Assembly: GCF_000373805.1 (NCBI RefSeq)
Contig: NZ_KB892439.1
Coordinates: 90,398 to 154,397 of the forward strand
Direction of reading: 5' to 3'
Length of the DNA: 64,000 nucleotides
Source of the DNA: Corynebacterium pilosum DSM 20521 = CIP 103422
GTDB taxonomy: Bacteria; Actinomycetota; Actinomycetes; Mycobacteriales; Mycobacteriaceae
A model generated the notes under the pieces. The model was not told where the DNA came from. It made no database searches and worked only from the letters and a program-made list of their open reading frames with translations. Made by a program: the position numbers and the translations under genes. Shown here piece by piece: positions 28,271 to 36,919 of this stretch. Numbering within the stretch: position 1 is the first letter of the stretch; the number at the start of each line of letters is the position of its first letter.

Positions 28271-29923
28271 TCACATCCGCTCCGGGGCGGTCACGCCAAC
28301 AAGCCCCAGCGCGTTGGCCAGCACCTGGCGCGACGCGGCAGCCAGCGCCAGACGAGCACTGTGGATCGGCTCGGCGCTCTCCCCTGCCTTGGGCAGGATC
28401 TGGCAGGCATCGTAGAAGCGGTGGAACACGCCAGCCAGCTCCTCGGCATAGCGCGCCACGCGGTGCGGTTCGCGCAGCTCCGCAGCGGCCTTGATCACGG
28501 CGGGGAATTCGCCCAGCGTGCGGATCAGGTCGCCTTCCTTCTCGTGGGTCAGCAGCGCCAAGTCCGCGCCCTCTGTGATCACGCCGGCCTCGTCGGCCTT
28601 GCGCTTGATCGAGCACAGACGCGCGTGCCCGTACTGCACGTAGTACACAGGGTTATCGCTGGACTGGGAGGCCCACAGGTCCAGGTCAATGTCCAGGCTG
28701 GAGTCCACGGAGGAGCGCACCATCGAGTAGCGCGCAGCGTCCACGCCGATGGCATCCACCAAGTCATCCAGGGTGATCACCGTGCCAGCGCGCTTGGACA
28801 TGCGCACGGCCTTGCCATTTTTGACCAGGTTGACCATCTGGCCAATCAAAACTTCCACCTGCTCTGGGTTATAGCCCAGCGCGGCCGCCGCCGCACGCAG
28901 ACGCGCGATATATCCGTGGTGGTCCGCACCAAGCATGTAAATGGCCAGGGTATGTCCGCGATCGAACTTGTCAGCCACGTACGCGATATCGCCAGCAATG
29001 TAGGCGTGGTTGCCGTCCGACTTAATGACCACGCGGTCCTTGTCGTCGCCGAAGTTACTGGAACGCAGCCACCAGGCGCCGTCGGCCTCGTATAGGTTGC
29101 CGTTCTCCTTCAGCTTGTTCACGGCTTGGTCCACCGCACCAGATTCGAACAGGGAGTTCTCGTGGAAGAACACGTCGAAGTCCGTGCCGAAATCGTGCAG
29201 GGACTGCTTGATGTGCTCAAACATCATTTCCACGCCCTCAGCGCGGAAGGTTTCCTCGACCTCGGCGTCAGTTCCGTCCAGCGCATCAGGGCGCTTATCG
29301 ACGACCGCCTGCGCGATCTCGTGGATATAATCGCCGCCGTAACCGTCCTCTGGCGTTGGCTCCCCCTTTGCCGCTGCCACGAGGGAGCGGGCGAAGCGGT
29401 TGATCTGCTCGCCGTGGTCGTTGAAGTAGTATTCGCGCGTGACGTCTGCGCCGGCGGCCCCAAGAACGCGGCCCAGTGAGTCACCCACAGCTGCCCAGCG
29501 GGTGCCACCAAGGTGGATCGGGCCGGTGGGGTTCGCGGAGACAAATTCGAGGTTGATCTTCTCGTCCGCGTACACGTCGATATGGCCGTAAGCCTCAGCT
29601 TTCTCGAGGACCTCAGTCACGATCGAGCCCTGCGCTGCCGCGGCTAGTCGCAGGTTGATGAAGCCAGGGCCGGCGACCTCAGCGGAGTCGATGCCGTCGT
29701 CGTCGATAAGCGCCTGTGCAAGCCATCCCGCCAGTTCGCGCGGGTTGGTGCCTGCCTTCTTAGCCACCTGGAGGGCGATATTGCTGGAGTAATCGCCGTG
29801 CTCCGGGTTGCGGGGGCGCTCGACGGTCACCGTCTCTGGGACGACGCTGGAATCCAGGTCATGGGCGTCGAGAACTCGCACCGCGGTGTCTTTGATAGTT
29901 AGGGCTAAGTCTGCAGGTGTCAT
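28271..29923 (-). CDS. argS: Arginyl-tRNA synthetase
   Basis: 550 residues. The class I signature [14 protein letters not shown] (about 138, HIGH-type) and [15 protein letters not shown] (about 371, KMSKS-type) are present, with the N-terminal Add-1 domain and C-terminal DALR anticodon-binding domain. A TACACT sequence lies seven bases before the ATG, so it may be leaderless. It sits upstream of lysA in the common argS-lysA pair. Confidence 0.97.
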   Translation of the reverse strand: MTPADLALTIKDTAVRVLDAHDLDSSVVPETVTVERPRNPEHGDYSSNIALQVAKKAGTNPRELAGWLAQALIDDDGIDSAEVAGPGFINLRLAAAAQGSIVTEVLEKAEAYGHIDVYADEKINLEFVSANPTGPIHLGGTRWAAVGDSLGRVLGAAGADVTREYYFNDHGEQINRFARSLVAAAKGEPTPEDGYGGDYIHEIAQAVVDKRPDALDGTDAEVEETFRAEGVEMMFEHIKQSLHDFGTDFDVFFHENSLFESGAVDQAVNKLKENGNLYEADGAWWLRSSNFGDDKDRVVIKSDGNHAYIAGDIAYVADKFDRGHTLAIYMLGADHHGYIARLRAAAAALGYNPEQVEVLIGQMVNLVKNGKAVRMSKRAGTVITLDDLVDAIGVDAARYSMVRSSVDSSLDIDLDLWASQSSDNPVYYVQYGHARLCSIKRKADEAGVITEGADLALLTHEKEGDLIRTLGEFPAVIKAAAELREPHRVARYAEELAGVFHRFYDACQILPKAGESAEPIHSARLALAAASRQVLANALGLVGVTAPERM

Positions 29924-29974
29924 GAGGGGAAAGTGTAGTAGAAGCTGTGAACTTTCACCGCATAGCCCGGCCGC

Positions 29975-31651
29975 TTAGACAACCATCCAGCCGAGGATCG
30001 GCGTGGTCTGCAGGAACACCACGATGCCAAGGAAGATCAGCAAGCCCAGGGAGACCTTCATGGTTTCCTTCATAATCTCCGATTCCTTGCCCACCAAGCC
30101 CACGGTGGCCGCGCCCAGGGCGACGGTCTGCGGGGAGATCATCTTGCCCAGGGTGGCACCACCGGTGTTGGCGGCTACAAGGACGTGCTCGGGCACGCCG
30201 ATGGTGCCGGCCGTGGTGGCCTGCATCTGGGCGAACAGAGCGTTGGAGGACGTGCCGGAGCCGGTGACGAACGTGCCCAACCACCCCAGCACTGGGGAAA
30301 TCAGTGGGAAGATCGCGCCGGTACCCGCCAGCAGCGCACCGATGGCGGCGGTCTGACCCGAGAAGTTCATCACATAGGCCAGGCCCATCACCGTGGCGAT
30401 GGTCAGGTAGGACAGCTTCATACGGTTCAGGCCGACGAAGAGCTCCGCGAAACCTGTGCCGATACCGAGTTTGTAGCGGCCGTTTTCGTTGACGAAGGTG
30501 TACACCAGCACCGTGATGACACCGCAGAAGAACAAGATGGTGCCCGGGCTGGACAGCCAGTTGAAGTTGAATAGCGGCGAGGTAGACGGCTCGCCATCGG
30601 CGGTGAGCAAGCGGCCGTAGAGGCCTGGCCAGCCGAATTGGACATCGGTGGATGCAAGAGCCGCCGGGATGTCCACGCCGATGCGCCACAGCTTGGTGAT
30701 GGCGAAAACGACCACGATGAGGATGTATGGGAACAGTGCGAGGAACCCGCGCTGAGCGGTAAGAACGCTGCCGGAGGTGTCCGCCTGGCTGGCCTGATCC
30801 TCGGGGGTCTTTGGCGTCCAGACTGTCAGGAAGGCGATGCCTGCGACCAGGGAAACCAGGGAGGCAACCACGTCGGTCAGCTCGTAGGCGAAGTAGTTCG
30901 ATGCGAGGAACTGGCCGCCGCCGAAGGACACACCCAGCACCAGCGCCATGGGCCAGCCTTGGCGCAGGCCCCGCATGCCGTCCATAATCAGCAGCAGCAG
31001 GAATGGGGTGATCACGGCGATCAGGCCGACCAGGCGGCCGGCCTGGCTGGCCAGGTCGGTCACTTCGAGACCTGCCAGGGAAGCGCCAGTGGTCACCGGG
31101 ATGGCCATCGCACCGAAAGCGACGGGGGCTGCGTTAGCAACGAGCGTGACGACGATGGCCTTCATCGGTTTCATGCCGATAGCTACCAGCATCGACGACA
31201 CAATAGCCACTGGGGCACCGAAACCGGCAAGGGCCTCAAGCAAACCGCCGAACGCGAAGCCAATGATCATCGCCTGGATGCGCATGTCCCCTTTGCCAAT
31301 CTTGGAGAAGATCACGCGCATGTCTTCGAACCTGCCGGACTTCACCGTCAGGTCATAGATCCACACCGCCATCCAGATGATGTAAACAATCGGGAAGAGT
31401 CCGAAGCAGATGCCTTGGAGCAACGACATGCCTGCCATGTCCCAGGGCATGCCGAAAGGCAAGACGGCAATGATCAGCGCAACCACCACGGAAGCGATGG
31501 CCGAGGTGTGCGCCGCCCACTTGAACCCCATGAGAAAGAGAAAGAATGCTGCCAGCGGAAGCACCGCCACCAGTGCGGTCCACCCCACGGAGCCGGCGAC
31601 GGCATCGGTGGCCGGTGTGTAGGTTTCTTGTGCGAGGAGCAGCGTGGTCAT
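29975..31651 (-). CDS. lldP: L-lactate permease (LldP/LctP)
   Basis: 558 residues with about 12-14 membrane segments. IIGFAFGGLLEALAGFGAPV (about 121-140) and ANAAPVAFGAMAIPVTTG (about 165-182) are typical of the LctP family, which symports lactate or glycolate with protons. AGGAAGGA precedes the start. It is divergent from lutABC, so import and oxidation share an intergenic region. Only 51 bases, with no terminator seen, lie before argS. Confidence 0.93.
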   Translation of the reverse strand: MTTLLLAQETYTPATDAVAGSVGWTALVAVLPLAAFFLFLMGFKWAAHTSAIASVVVALIIAVLPFGMPWDMAGMSLLQGICFGLFPIVYIIWMAVWIYDLTVKSGRFEDMRVIFSKIGKGDMRIQAMIIGFAFGGLLEALAGFGAPVAIVSSMLVAIGMKPMKAIVVTLVANAAPVAFGAMAIPVTTGASLAGLEVTDLASQAGRLVGLIAVITPFLLLLIMDGMRGLRQGWPMALVLGVSFGGGQFLASNYFAYELTDVVASLVSLVAGIAFLTVWTPKTPEDQASQADTSGSVLTAQRGFLALFPYILIVVVFAITKLWRIGVDIPAALASTDVQFGWPGLYGRLLTADGEPSTSPLFNFNWLSSPGTILFFCGVITVLVYTFVNENGRYKLGIGTGFAELFVGLNRMKLSYLTIATVMGLAYVMNFSGQTAAIGALLAGTGAIFPLISPVLGWLGTFVTGSGTSSNALFAQMQATTAGTIGVPEHVLVAANTGGATLGKMISPQTVALGAATVGLVGKESEIMKETMKVSLGLLIFLGIVVFLQTTPILGWMVV

Positions 31652-31859
31652 AGGGGGTTCCTTCCTGATGTGACCAATTCCCTAACAGTCCTTAGGTATC
31701 ACCTTAACGGTTATGGGGCACATTTCCAGCGGTCAGGAATTTACCAACATTAATGCGACCGAATAACCGCAGGCAGATGGGCCAATTTTCCCACAAAGGT
31801 CTAGCGAAATCGTTAAACTAGATAGTACTCCCTTTATTGACCGATAGGAAAGAGTAACC
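31652..31859. promoter_or_regulatory. Divergent lldP-lutA control region
   Basis: 208 bases without genes. It holds two overlapping symmetric sequences: CCTAA(6)TTAGG (31681-31696) and AGGT(3)ACCT (31694-31704). A GntR-type LldR/LutR regulator commonly acts between such genes, but neither symmetry fits the FadR-type pattern TNGTNNNACNA, and no regulator gene is adjacent. GGAAAG precedes the lutA GTG. Confidence 0.3.
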
Positions 31860-32645
31860 GTGAAAGTAGCGCTATTCTCCACCTGCCTCGGCGATGCCCT
31901 CTTCCCCGATGCCCACAAGGCCACCGCCGTGATCCTTGCACGCCTCGGTTACGAGGTCGTCTTCCCTGAGGCCCAGACTTGTTGTGGCCAGATGCACATC
32001 AACACTGGCTACCAAGAACAAGCAGTGCCCATGATCGAAACCTACGTCGACGCATTTTCGGATCCGTCGATCGACTACGTCGTTGGTGCCTCCGGCTCGT
32101 GCGTGGGTGCTGTCCGCGAGCAGCACGTGCGCATCGCCGACCGCTACGGCACAAAGTCGCTTGTCGACGGTGCCACCACTGCCGCCAAGAAGACCTATGA
32201 CCTCACCGAGTTCCTCGTCGACGTGGCACAGACCACCGACCTAGGCGCATTCTTCCCGCACCGCGTGACCTACCACGCCTCCTGCCACTCGCTGCGCTTC
32301 CTCAAGGTCGACCAGCGCCCCTATGACCTGCTGCGCGCCGTCGAAGGCCTCGAGCTGATCGACCTTGAAAACTATGAGGAATGCTGTGGCTTCGGCGGCA
32401 CCTTCTCCATCAAGAACGCCGAAGTCTCGGCAGCGATGGTGTCCGACAAGGTCCGCCACATCAAAGACACCGGCGCTGAATACGTCACCGCGGGCGATTC
32501 TTCCTGCCTGATGAATATCGCCGGCAACATGGCCCGCCAGCATAACGGAATCCGCGCTGTCCACATGGCAGAAATTCTGGCCTCGACGAAGGAACACCCC
32601 TGGACTCCGACGTCCGCCGTTTACTCGAAGGAGAAGATGCTGTGA
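31860..32645 (+). CDS. lutA: L-lactate oxidation complex subunit LutA
   Basis: 261 residues with two CCG (cysteine-rich) domains: ETCCGQMHINTGYQ-type (about 40) and EECCGFGGTFSIKN (about 175). With LutB and LutC it oxidises L-lactate to pyruvate. Starts with GTG after GGAAAG. The 3' end overlaps lutB by four bases. Confidence 0.95.
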   Translation: MKVALFSTCLGDALFPDAHKATAVILARLGYEVVFPEAQTCCGQMHINTGYQEQAVPMIETYVDAFSDPSIDYVVGASGSCVGAVREQHVRIADRYGTKSLVDGATTAAKKTYDLTEFLVDVAQTTDLGAFFPHRVTYHASCHSLRFLKVDQRPYDLLRAVEGLELIDLENYEECCGFGGTFSIKNAEVSAAMVSDKVRHIKDTGAEYVTAGDSSCLMNIAGNMARQHNGIRAVHMAEILASTKEHPWTPTSAVYSKEKML

Positions 32646-34174
32646 AAGTCTCACTCGGCTCCCCCACCATGCCACCGCACGCCCCGCATGAGCCGGGCCA
32701 CCTGCGTGGCGACAAGAAGTTTTACCAGGCCGCTCACGTTGAGCTGAACAACGCGACCAAGCGTCGCAACCTGAACAAGGCCACCACATCCATTCGCGCC
32801 AAGCGTGCCAACGTGGTTGCCGAGCTGGATGACTGGGAGGACCTGCGCCGCGCCGGCTCCACCATCAAGCGCGATGTGGCAGCCCGCATGCCGGAGCTGC
32901 TAGAGCAGTTCGAGGAGGCCGTCACCGCCCGCGGCGGCCACGTGCACTGGGCGCGTGATTCGAAGGAGGCAGGTGAGATCGTCACACGCCTTGTCAAAGA
33001 GACCGGCGAAAAGCAGGTGGTGAAGATCAAGTCCATGGCCACCCAGGAAATTGCACTGAATGATGTGCTGGATGAGGCCGGCATCTTCGCCCAAGAAACC
33101 GACCTCGCTGAGTTAATCGTGCAGCTTGGCGACGATTTCCCCTCCCACATTCTGGTTCCCGCCATCCACCGCAACCGGGCAGAGATCCGCGATATCTTCG
33201 TCGATAAGATGCCCAATACCGACGACAGCCTCACCTCCAACCCGGCGGAGCTCGCCGAGGCATCGCGCCAGTACCTGCGTGAGCAGTTCATGCAGGCCAA
33301 GGTAGCAATCTCGGGTGTGAACTTCGGCATCGCCGAAACCGGCACCGTCTCCATCGTCGAATCCGAAGGCAACGGGCGCATGTGCCTGACTCTGCCTGAG
33401 ACCCTGATCTCTGTGATGGGCATCGAGAAGCTGCTGCCCTCCTTCCAAGACCTTGAGGTGTTCCTGCAGTTGCTGCCGCGCTCGTCGACAGGCGAACGCA
33501 TGAACCCCTACACCTCCCTGTGGACCGGCGTGACCGAAGGCGATGGGCCGCAGAACTTCCACATCGTGTTGCTGGACAACGGGCGTACCGCAGCGCTGTC
33601 CAACGAGATCGGGCGCGAGGCACTGAAGTGCATCCGCTGCTCCGCCTGCCTCAACGTGTGCCCGGTGTACGAACGCGCCGGCGGACACTCCTACGGTTCA
33701 ACCTACCCCGGCCCGATCGGCGCGATCTTGACCCCGCAGCTGACCGGCATGGATTCTGCCGACGATGTCACCGCTTCCCTGCCCTACGCGTCCAGCCTGT
33801 GCGGGCGTTGCGACGAGGTCTGCCCGGTGGAAATCCCCATCTCCGACGTCCTGCTGGAGATGCGCCACCAGAAGGTGAAGAACCACCCGCCGAAGATCGA
33901 AGCGCCAATGTTCAGCGTGCTCACCGCGGTGATGGGTAACTCCAAGCTGTGGGATCGCGTGATGCGCATGGTCGTTCTCGGCCGCGTACTCGGTGGCTTC
34001 AACGGTGTGATCGACAACCTGCCGCTCTTTTTGTCCGGCTGGTCAGACGTGCGCGACACCGCCGTGCCGCCGAAAAAGTCTTTCCGCCAGTGGTTCGAAT
34101 CCGACGAGGCCCAGAAGCTGCTGCGCGATGTCGCACCGGATGCTGACGCGGCCGCCAAGAAAGAGGATAAGTAG
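32642..34174 (+). CDS. lutB: L-lactate oxidation iron-sulfur subunit LutB
   Basis: 510 residues. A LUD domain occupies the first 300 residues; two [4Fe-4S] motifs follow, CIRCSACLNVCPVYERAGG (about 330) and CGRCDEVCPVEIPI (about 384). The tail after about 430 is a helical, mostly hydrophobic stretch. GTG start overlaps lutA; lutC begins at the base after its stop. Confidence 0.95.
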   Translation: MKVSLGSPTMPPHAPHEPGHLRGDKKFYQAAHVELNNATKRRNLNKATTSIRAKRANVVAELDDWEDLRRAGSTIKRDVAARMPELLEQFEEAVTARGGHVHWARDSKEAGEIVTRLVKETGEKQVVKIKSMATQEIALNDVLDEAGIFAQETDLAELIVQLGDDFPSHILVPAIHRNRAEIRDIFVDKMPNTDDSLTSNPAELAEASRQYLREQFMQAKVAISGVNFGIAETGTVSIVESEGNGRMCLTLPETLISVMGIEKLLPSFQDLEVFLQLLPRSSTGERMNPYTSLWTGVTEGDGPQNFHIVLLDNGRTAALSNEIGREALKCIRCSACLNVCPVYERAGGHSYGSTYPGPIGAILTPQLTGMDSADDVTASLPYASSLCGRCDEVCPVEIPISDVLLEMRHQKVKNHPPKIEAPMFSVLTAVMGNSKLWDRVMRMVVLGRVLGGFNGVIDNLPLFLSGWSDVRDTAVPPKKSFRQWFESDEAQKLLRDVAPDADAAAKKEDK

Positions 34175-34801
34175 ATGTCAAGCGCAAAACAGGAAATCTT
34201 GACCCGGATCCGCAATGCTCAGAAACTGTCGGACACCCCGGAACAGGTTGACGTGGTGCGCAATTACCGCACCACCTCTGAGCACACGCCCGCCCAGCTG
34301 CGCGAGTTGCTCGTCGATAGGCTGGTGGACTACAAAGCCCATGTCATCGAGACCTCCGAGGAGAACCTCAAGGCCGACCTGGCCGCCATCTTGAAGGAGC
34401 GTGGCTGCGAGAAGGTCGTCTACGCGCCTAGGCTTGAGGCTTCGCTTTTCGACGATTACTCCGGCTCTGCTGTCCCCGATGACGTGAACCGTGACCCGCG
34501 GGAACTCGATGCCGTGGACGCCGTGGTGACTGATTCGCATGTCACCGCTGCCCAAACCGGCACGATTACCCTGCAGGCCGGGGATGTGTGCGGCCGCCGC
34601 TCGCTCACACTGGTGCCGGACCGCCACGTGGTCATCGTACGTCCTGACACCGTGGTCTATGGGGTGCCGGAGATGATCGCGCGTCTTGATCCGAACACGC
34701 CCACGACGATGATCTCTGGGCCTTCGGCCACCTCCGATATTGAGCTGGTGCGCGTGGAAGGCGTGCACGGCCCACGCGATCTGATCGTGCTGCTGACCTA
34801 A
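34175..34801 (+). CDS. lutC: L-lactate oxidation subunit LutC (LUD domain)
   Basis: 208 residues, the YkgG/LUD family. The N-terminus is variable and the LUD fold covers residues about 70-205, with [19 protein letters not shown] (about 112-130) and [14 protein letters not shown] (about 148). Last gene of lutABC; a long hairpin follows. Confidence 0.92.
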   Translation: MSSAKQEILTRIRNAQKLSDTPEQVDVVRNYRTTSEHTPAQLRELLVDRLVDYKAHVIETSEENLKADLAAILKERGCEKVVYAPRLEASLFDDYSGSAVPDDVNRDPRELDAVDAVVTDSHVTAAQTGTITLQAGDVCGRRSLTLVPDRHVVIVRPDTVVYGVPEMIARLDPNTPTTMISGPSATSDIELVRVEGVHGPRDLIVLLT

Positions 34802-34817
34802 ACGCAACAGCAAAAAC

Positions 34818-34865
34818 ACAACCGCCGGCGATTTCACCTAATAGGTGGAATCAACCGGCGGTTGT
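34818..34865 (+). terminator. Long hairpin after lutC
   Basis: ACAACCGCCGG (34818-34828) pairs with CCGGCGGTTGT (34855-34865), then a 10-pair inner stem (34830-34839 with 34843-34852, one wobble and a loop of three). No long T run follows on the plus strand, although one lies on the other strand, so its strength as a terminator is uncertain. Confidence 0.7.
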
Positions 34866-34948
34866 GCTGTCATTGTTTCCCGTGCCGCGTATCACCGCGT
34901 GCATGTTCTAGTATGAGTGACGATCCTGTCATATACCTGGAAGGTCCT

Positions 34949-36589
34949 ATGCGAAAGCCGACCAATATTCTCAAGAAAAGCTTCGCGCGATTTGGCGCTG
35001 TGGCTGCCACTGCGGCACTAACTGTCGGGGTGTGCGCCACCCCTGCGAATGCTGCGCCCGATCCGTTGGCCCCCACTATTGCGTGGGAGGATTGCCCAGC
35101 CGAAGTCAACGTCGCCGATGCCCAATGTGGCCGCATCGATGTCCCGCGTGACTACGCCGATCCCACTGGGCCGACCATCTCCTTGGGCTTCGTGCTCAAC
35201 CCAGCCGATAACCCAGGCGCGCGTCGGGGAACCTTGTTCACCAACCCCGGCGGGCCAGGTGGTAACGCGTACGCCTTCGCTGCAAACACGGAGATTGTCG
35301 ACCTTCCTGCAGGAATCACCGACGAGTGGGACGTGATCGGTGTCCAACCGCGTGGCTTGGACGGCTCCACCCCGATCTCGTGCAACGAGTACCAGGGCGC
35401 ACCGCAGGACCTCGTCGATAATTTCGTCGCACCCGGCGCGCTGTTCCAGCGTGCCTGTGACACCTCCGACCCCGGCTACACCCGCACCTTCACCACCAGC
35501 AATAACGCTGAAGACTGGGAAATGGTGCGCCGGGCACTCGGTGAGAACACCATTTCTATTCTGGGCTTGTCCTACGGCACCTACTTGGGTTCGGTGTACG
35601 CCACGCGCTACCCACAGCGCGTGGATAAGCTTGTCCTCGATTCGGCGATGAACCCCTACATCATGTGGAATGAGCTGATCCTCGGCCAGCGCTCGGCAAT
35701 GCAGCGTTCCATTTACGAATTCTTCGGCTACGCCGCGGTGAATAATGACCAGTATGGCCTAGGCGATACCCCGCTCAAGGTCTACAACAACTGGGCAAAG
35801 AAGGTGCTGGCTGAATCCGGTACCACCCCAACACTGGTGCCGCCGCCGGCCCAAACCGGGGACTTGCCTGCCGATATCGCGTGGGCCGGCCAAGCAGGAG
35901 CCGATGCGATGACCGCTCTAGGTGCCCCCGCCTCCCAGGTGGAAAGCCTGAAGAACACCGTGGTCAACGGCGCACAGCAGGGTGAGGCCGCATCCCCAAC
36001 CTTGCAGGCCACCGTGGCAAGCATGGCCACCCCAATGCAGTGGCACGATCTCGCGTTGCACATCGCGGGTATCGCTCCGATCGAGGAGCTTCTGCCCGGT
36101 GCGGCGCAGCGGCAGCTCGAAGAACTCTCGCCGGAGGAACTCGACGAGGTCGTCAGCCAGCAGCTCCACGCCGCTTTCTACATGACGTTGGCCACGTGCA
36201 ATGAGAACGTCACCCCACCAAACCTGGCACTTTTGCCGGAGTACGTGTGGGGCACCTACGTAATGAAGAATTCGCGCATCCCCTACAACCTGGGATACGG
36301 CGCAGGCGTGACCTGCAATGGAGTGGCACCTGTCCGCGGTGTGGAGCACCTCGATGGCTCCCAACTGCGCACCCGCCCGCTGCAGATTTCCGGCACTTTG
36401 GACTCGCAGACCGTCTACTCCCAGCGCCACGGTCTTGCCGACGCGATGGGCGCGCACATCCTCACAGTGCACGGCCCAGGCCACGGGCATACCGGCTTCG
36501 GCAACCACGCGGTGGACAACATCGTGGTGGATTATCTGCGCACCGGCAACCCTGGGCCCACCGACGCTCCCGGTTACTTCGAGCAGTAG
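34949..36589 (+). CDS. Secreted tripeptidyl aminopeptidase (alpha/beta hydrolase, S33)
   Basis: About 546 residues. Sec signal peptide MRKPTNILKKSFARFG... with cleavage at ANA-AP (about 30). The oxyanion loop is FTNPGGPGGNAY (about 97) and the nucleophile is ILGLSYGTYLGSV (Ser about 205). The acid and His lie in the C-terminal segment, TLDSQTVYSQRHG (about 475) and HGPGHGHTGFGN (about 505). TAP-like C-terminal domain. It removes tripeptides or single residues from peptides outside the cell. GGAAGG lies five bases upstream of ATG 34949, which starts the signal peptide; the longer frame from 34862 is rejected. Confidence 0.9.
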   Translation: MRKPTNILKKSFARFGAVAATAALTVGVCATPANAAPDPLAPTIAWEDCPAEVNVADAQCGRIDVPRDYADPTGPTISLGFVLNPADNPGARRGTLFTNPGGPGGNAYAFAANTEIVDLPAGITDEWDVIGVQPRGLDGSTPISCNEYQGAPQDLVDNFVAPGALFQRACDTSDPGYTRTFTTSNNAEDWEMVRRALGENTISILGLSYGTYLGSVYATRYPQRVDKLVLDSAMNPYIMWNELILGQRSAMQRSIYEFFGYAAVNNDQYGLGDTPLKVYNNWAKKVLAESGTTPTLVPPPAQTGDLPADIAWAGQAGADAMTALGAPASQVESLKNTVVNGAQQGEAASPTLQATVASMATPMQWHDLALHIAGIAPIEELLPGAAQRQLEELSPEELDEVVSQQLHAAFYMTLATCNENVTPPNLALLPEYVWGTYVMKNSRIPYNLGYGAGVTCNGVAPVRGVEHLDGSQLRTRPLQISGTLDSQTVYSQRHGLADAMGAHILTVHGPGHGHTGFGNHAVDNIVVDYLRTGNPGPTDAPGYFEQ

Positions 36590-36676
36590 TCACGTCAGGG
36601 GCAGGGCGGTTTAGGTCTGTCCCGCAGATGCGTGCTAAAGTTTCATCCGTTGACCGTTAGTAGCGGTTAGCGGTGA

Positions 36677-36753
36677 GTCTCCGTAGCTCAGTGGATGAGA
36701 GCATCGGTTTCCGGTACCGAAGGTCGCAGGTTCGAATCCTGTCGGGGACACCA
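36677..36753 (+). tRNA. tRNA-Arg (anticodon CCG)
   Basis: Full cloverleaf. Acceptor arm 36677-36683 pairs with 36743-36749 (one G-U), D stem 36686-36689/36699-36702, anticodon stem 36704-36708/36716-36720 around loop TTCCGGT with anticodon CCG at 36711-36713. T stem GCAGG/CCTGT around TTCGAAT. Discriminator A and encoded CCA. Reads CGG arginine codons. Confidence 0.97.
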
Positions 36754-36756
36754 AGC

Positions 36757-36803
36757 GAAAACCCCTTCAGCCCAGAACATTGTTCTAGGTTGGAGGGGTT
36801 TTC
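36757..36803 (+). terminator. Terminator after tRNA-Arg
   Basis: GAAAACCCCT (36757-36766) and its complement (36794-36803) close a hairpin that continues inward as an almost continuous stem to AGAAC-ATT-GTTCT (36774-36786). The T run lies in the 3' arm. It starts four bases after the tRNA CCA. Confidence 0.85.
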
Positions 36804-36844
36804 CGCGCTGCCGCTCTTCTCACAGCTGCAAACTGTCGAAGCTG

Positions 36845-36906
36845 AACTGTTGGAACAGGGCCGTTTTCGCTCTAAACGAGCCCCGAACGCCCCTGTTCCA
36901 ACAGTT
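36845..36906. repeat. 16-base perfect inverted repeat between tRNA-Arg and an MFS gene
   Basis: AACTGTTGGAACAGGG (36845-36860) is exactly repeated inverted at 36891-36906, separated by 30 bases that themselves contain CGTTT/AAACG and GGGC/GCCC pairs, so a whole cruciform is possible. It ends 13 bases before the MFS stop codon. There is no T run on the minus strand after it. It could be an insertion remnant, a weak terminator or an RNA end structure. Confidence 0.75.
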
Positions 36907-36919
36907 GAGGTCCAGCGGT

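Noticed and set aside
29947..29958. GlxR-like symmetry near argS (TGTGA..TCACC)
   Set aside because: Spacing is four bases instead of six and the right half is imperfect.
30638..31753. Long plus-strand frame opposite lldP
   Set aside because: Shadow of a clear lactate permease.
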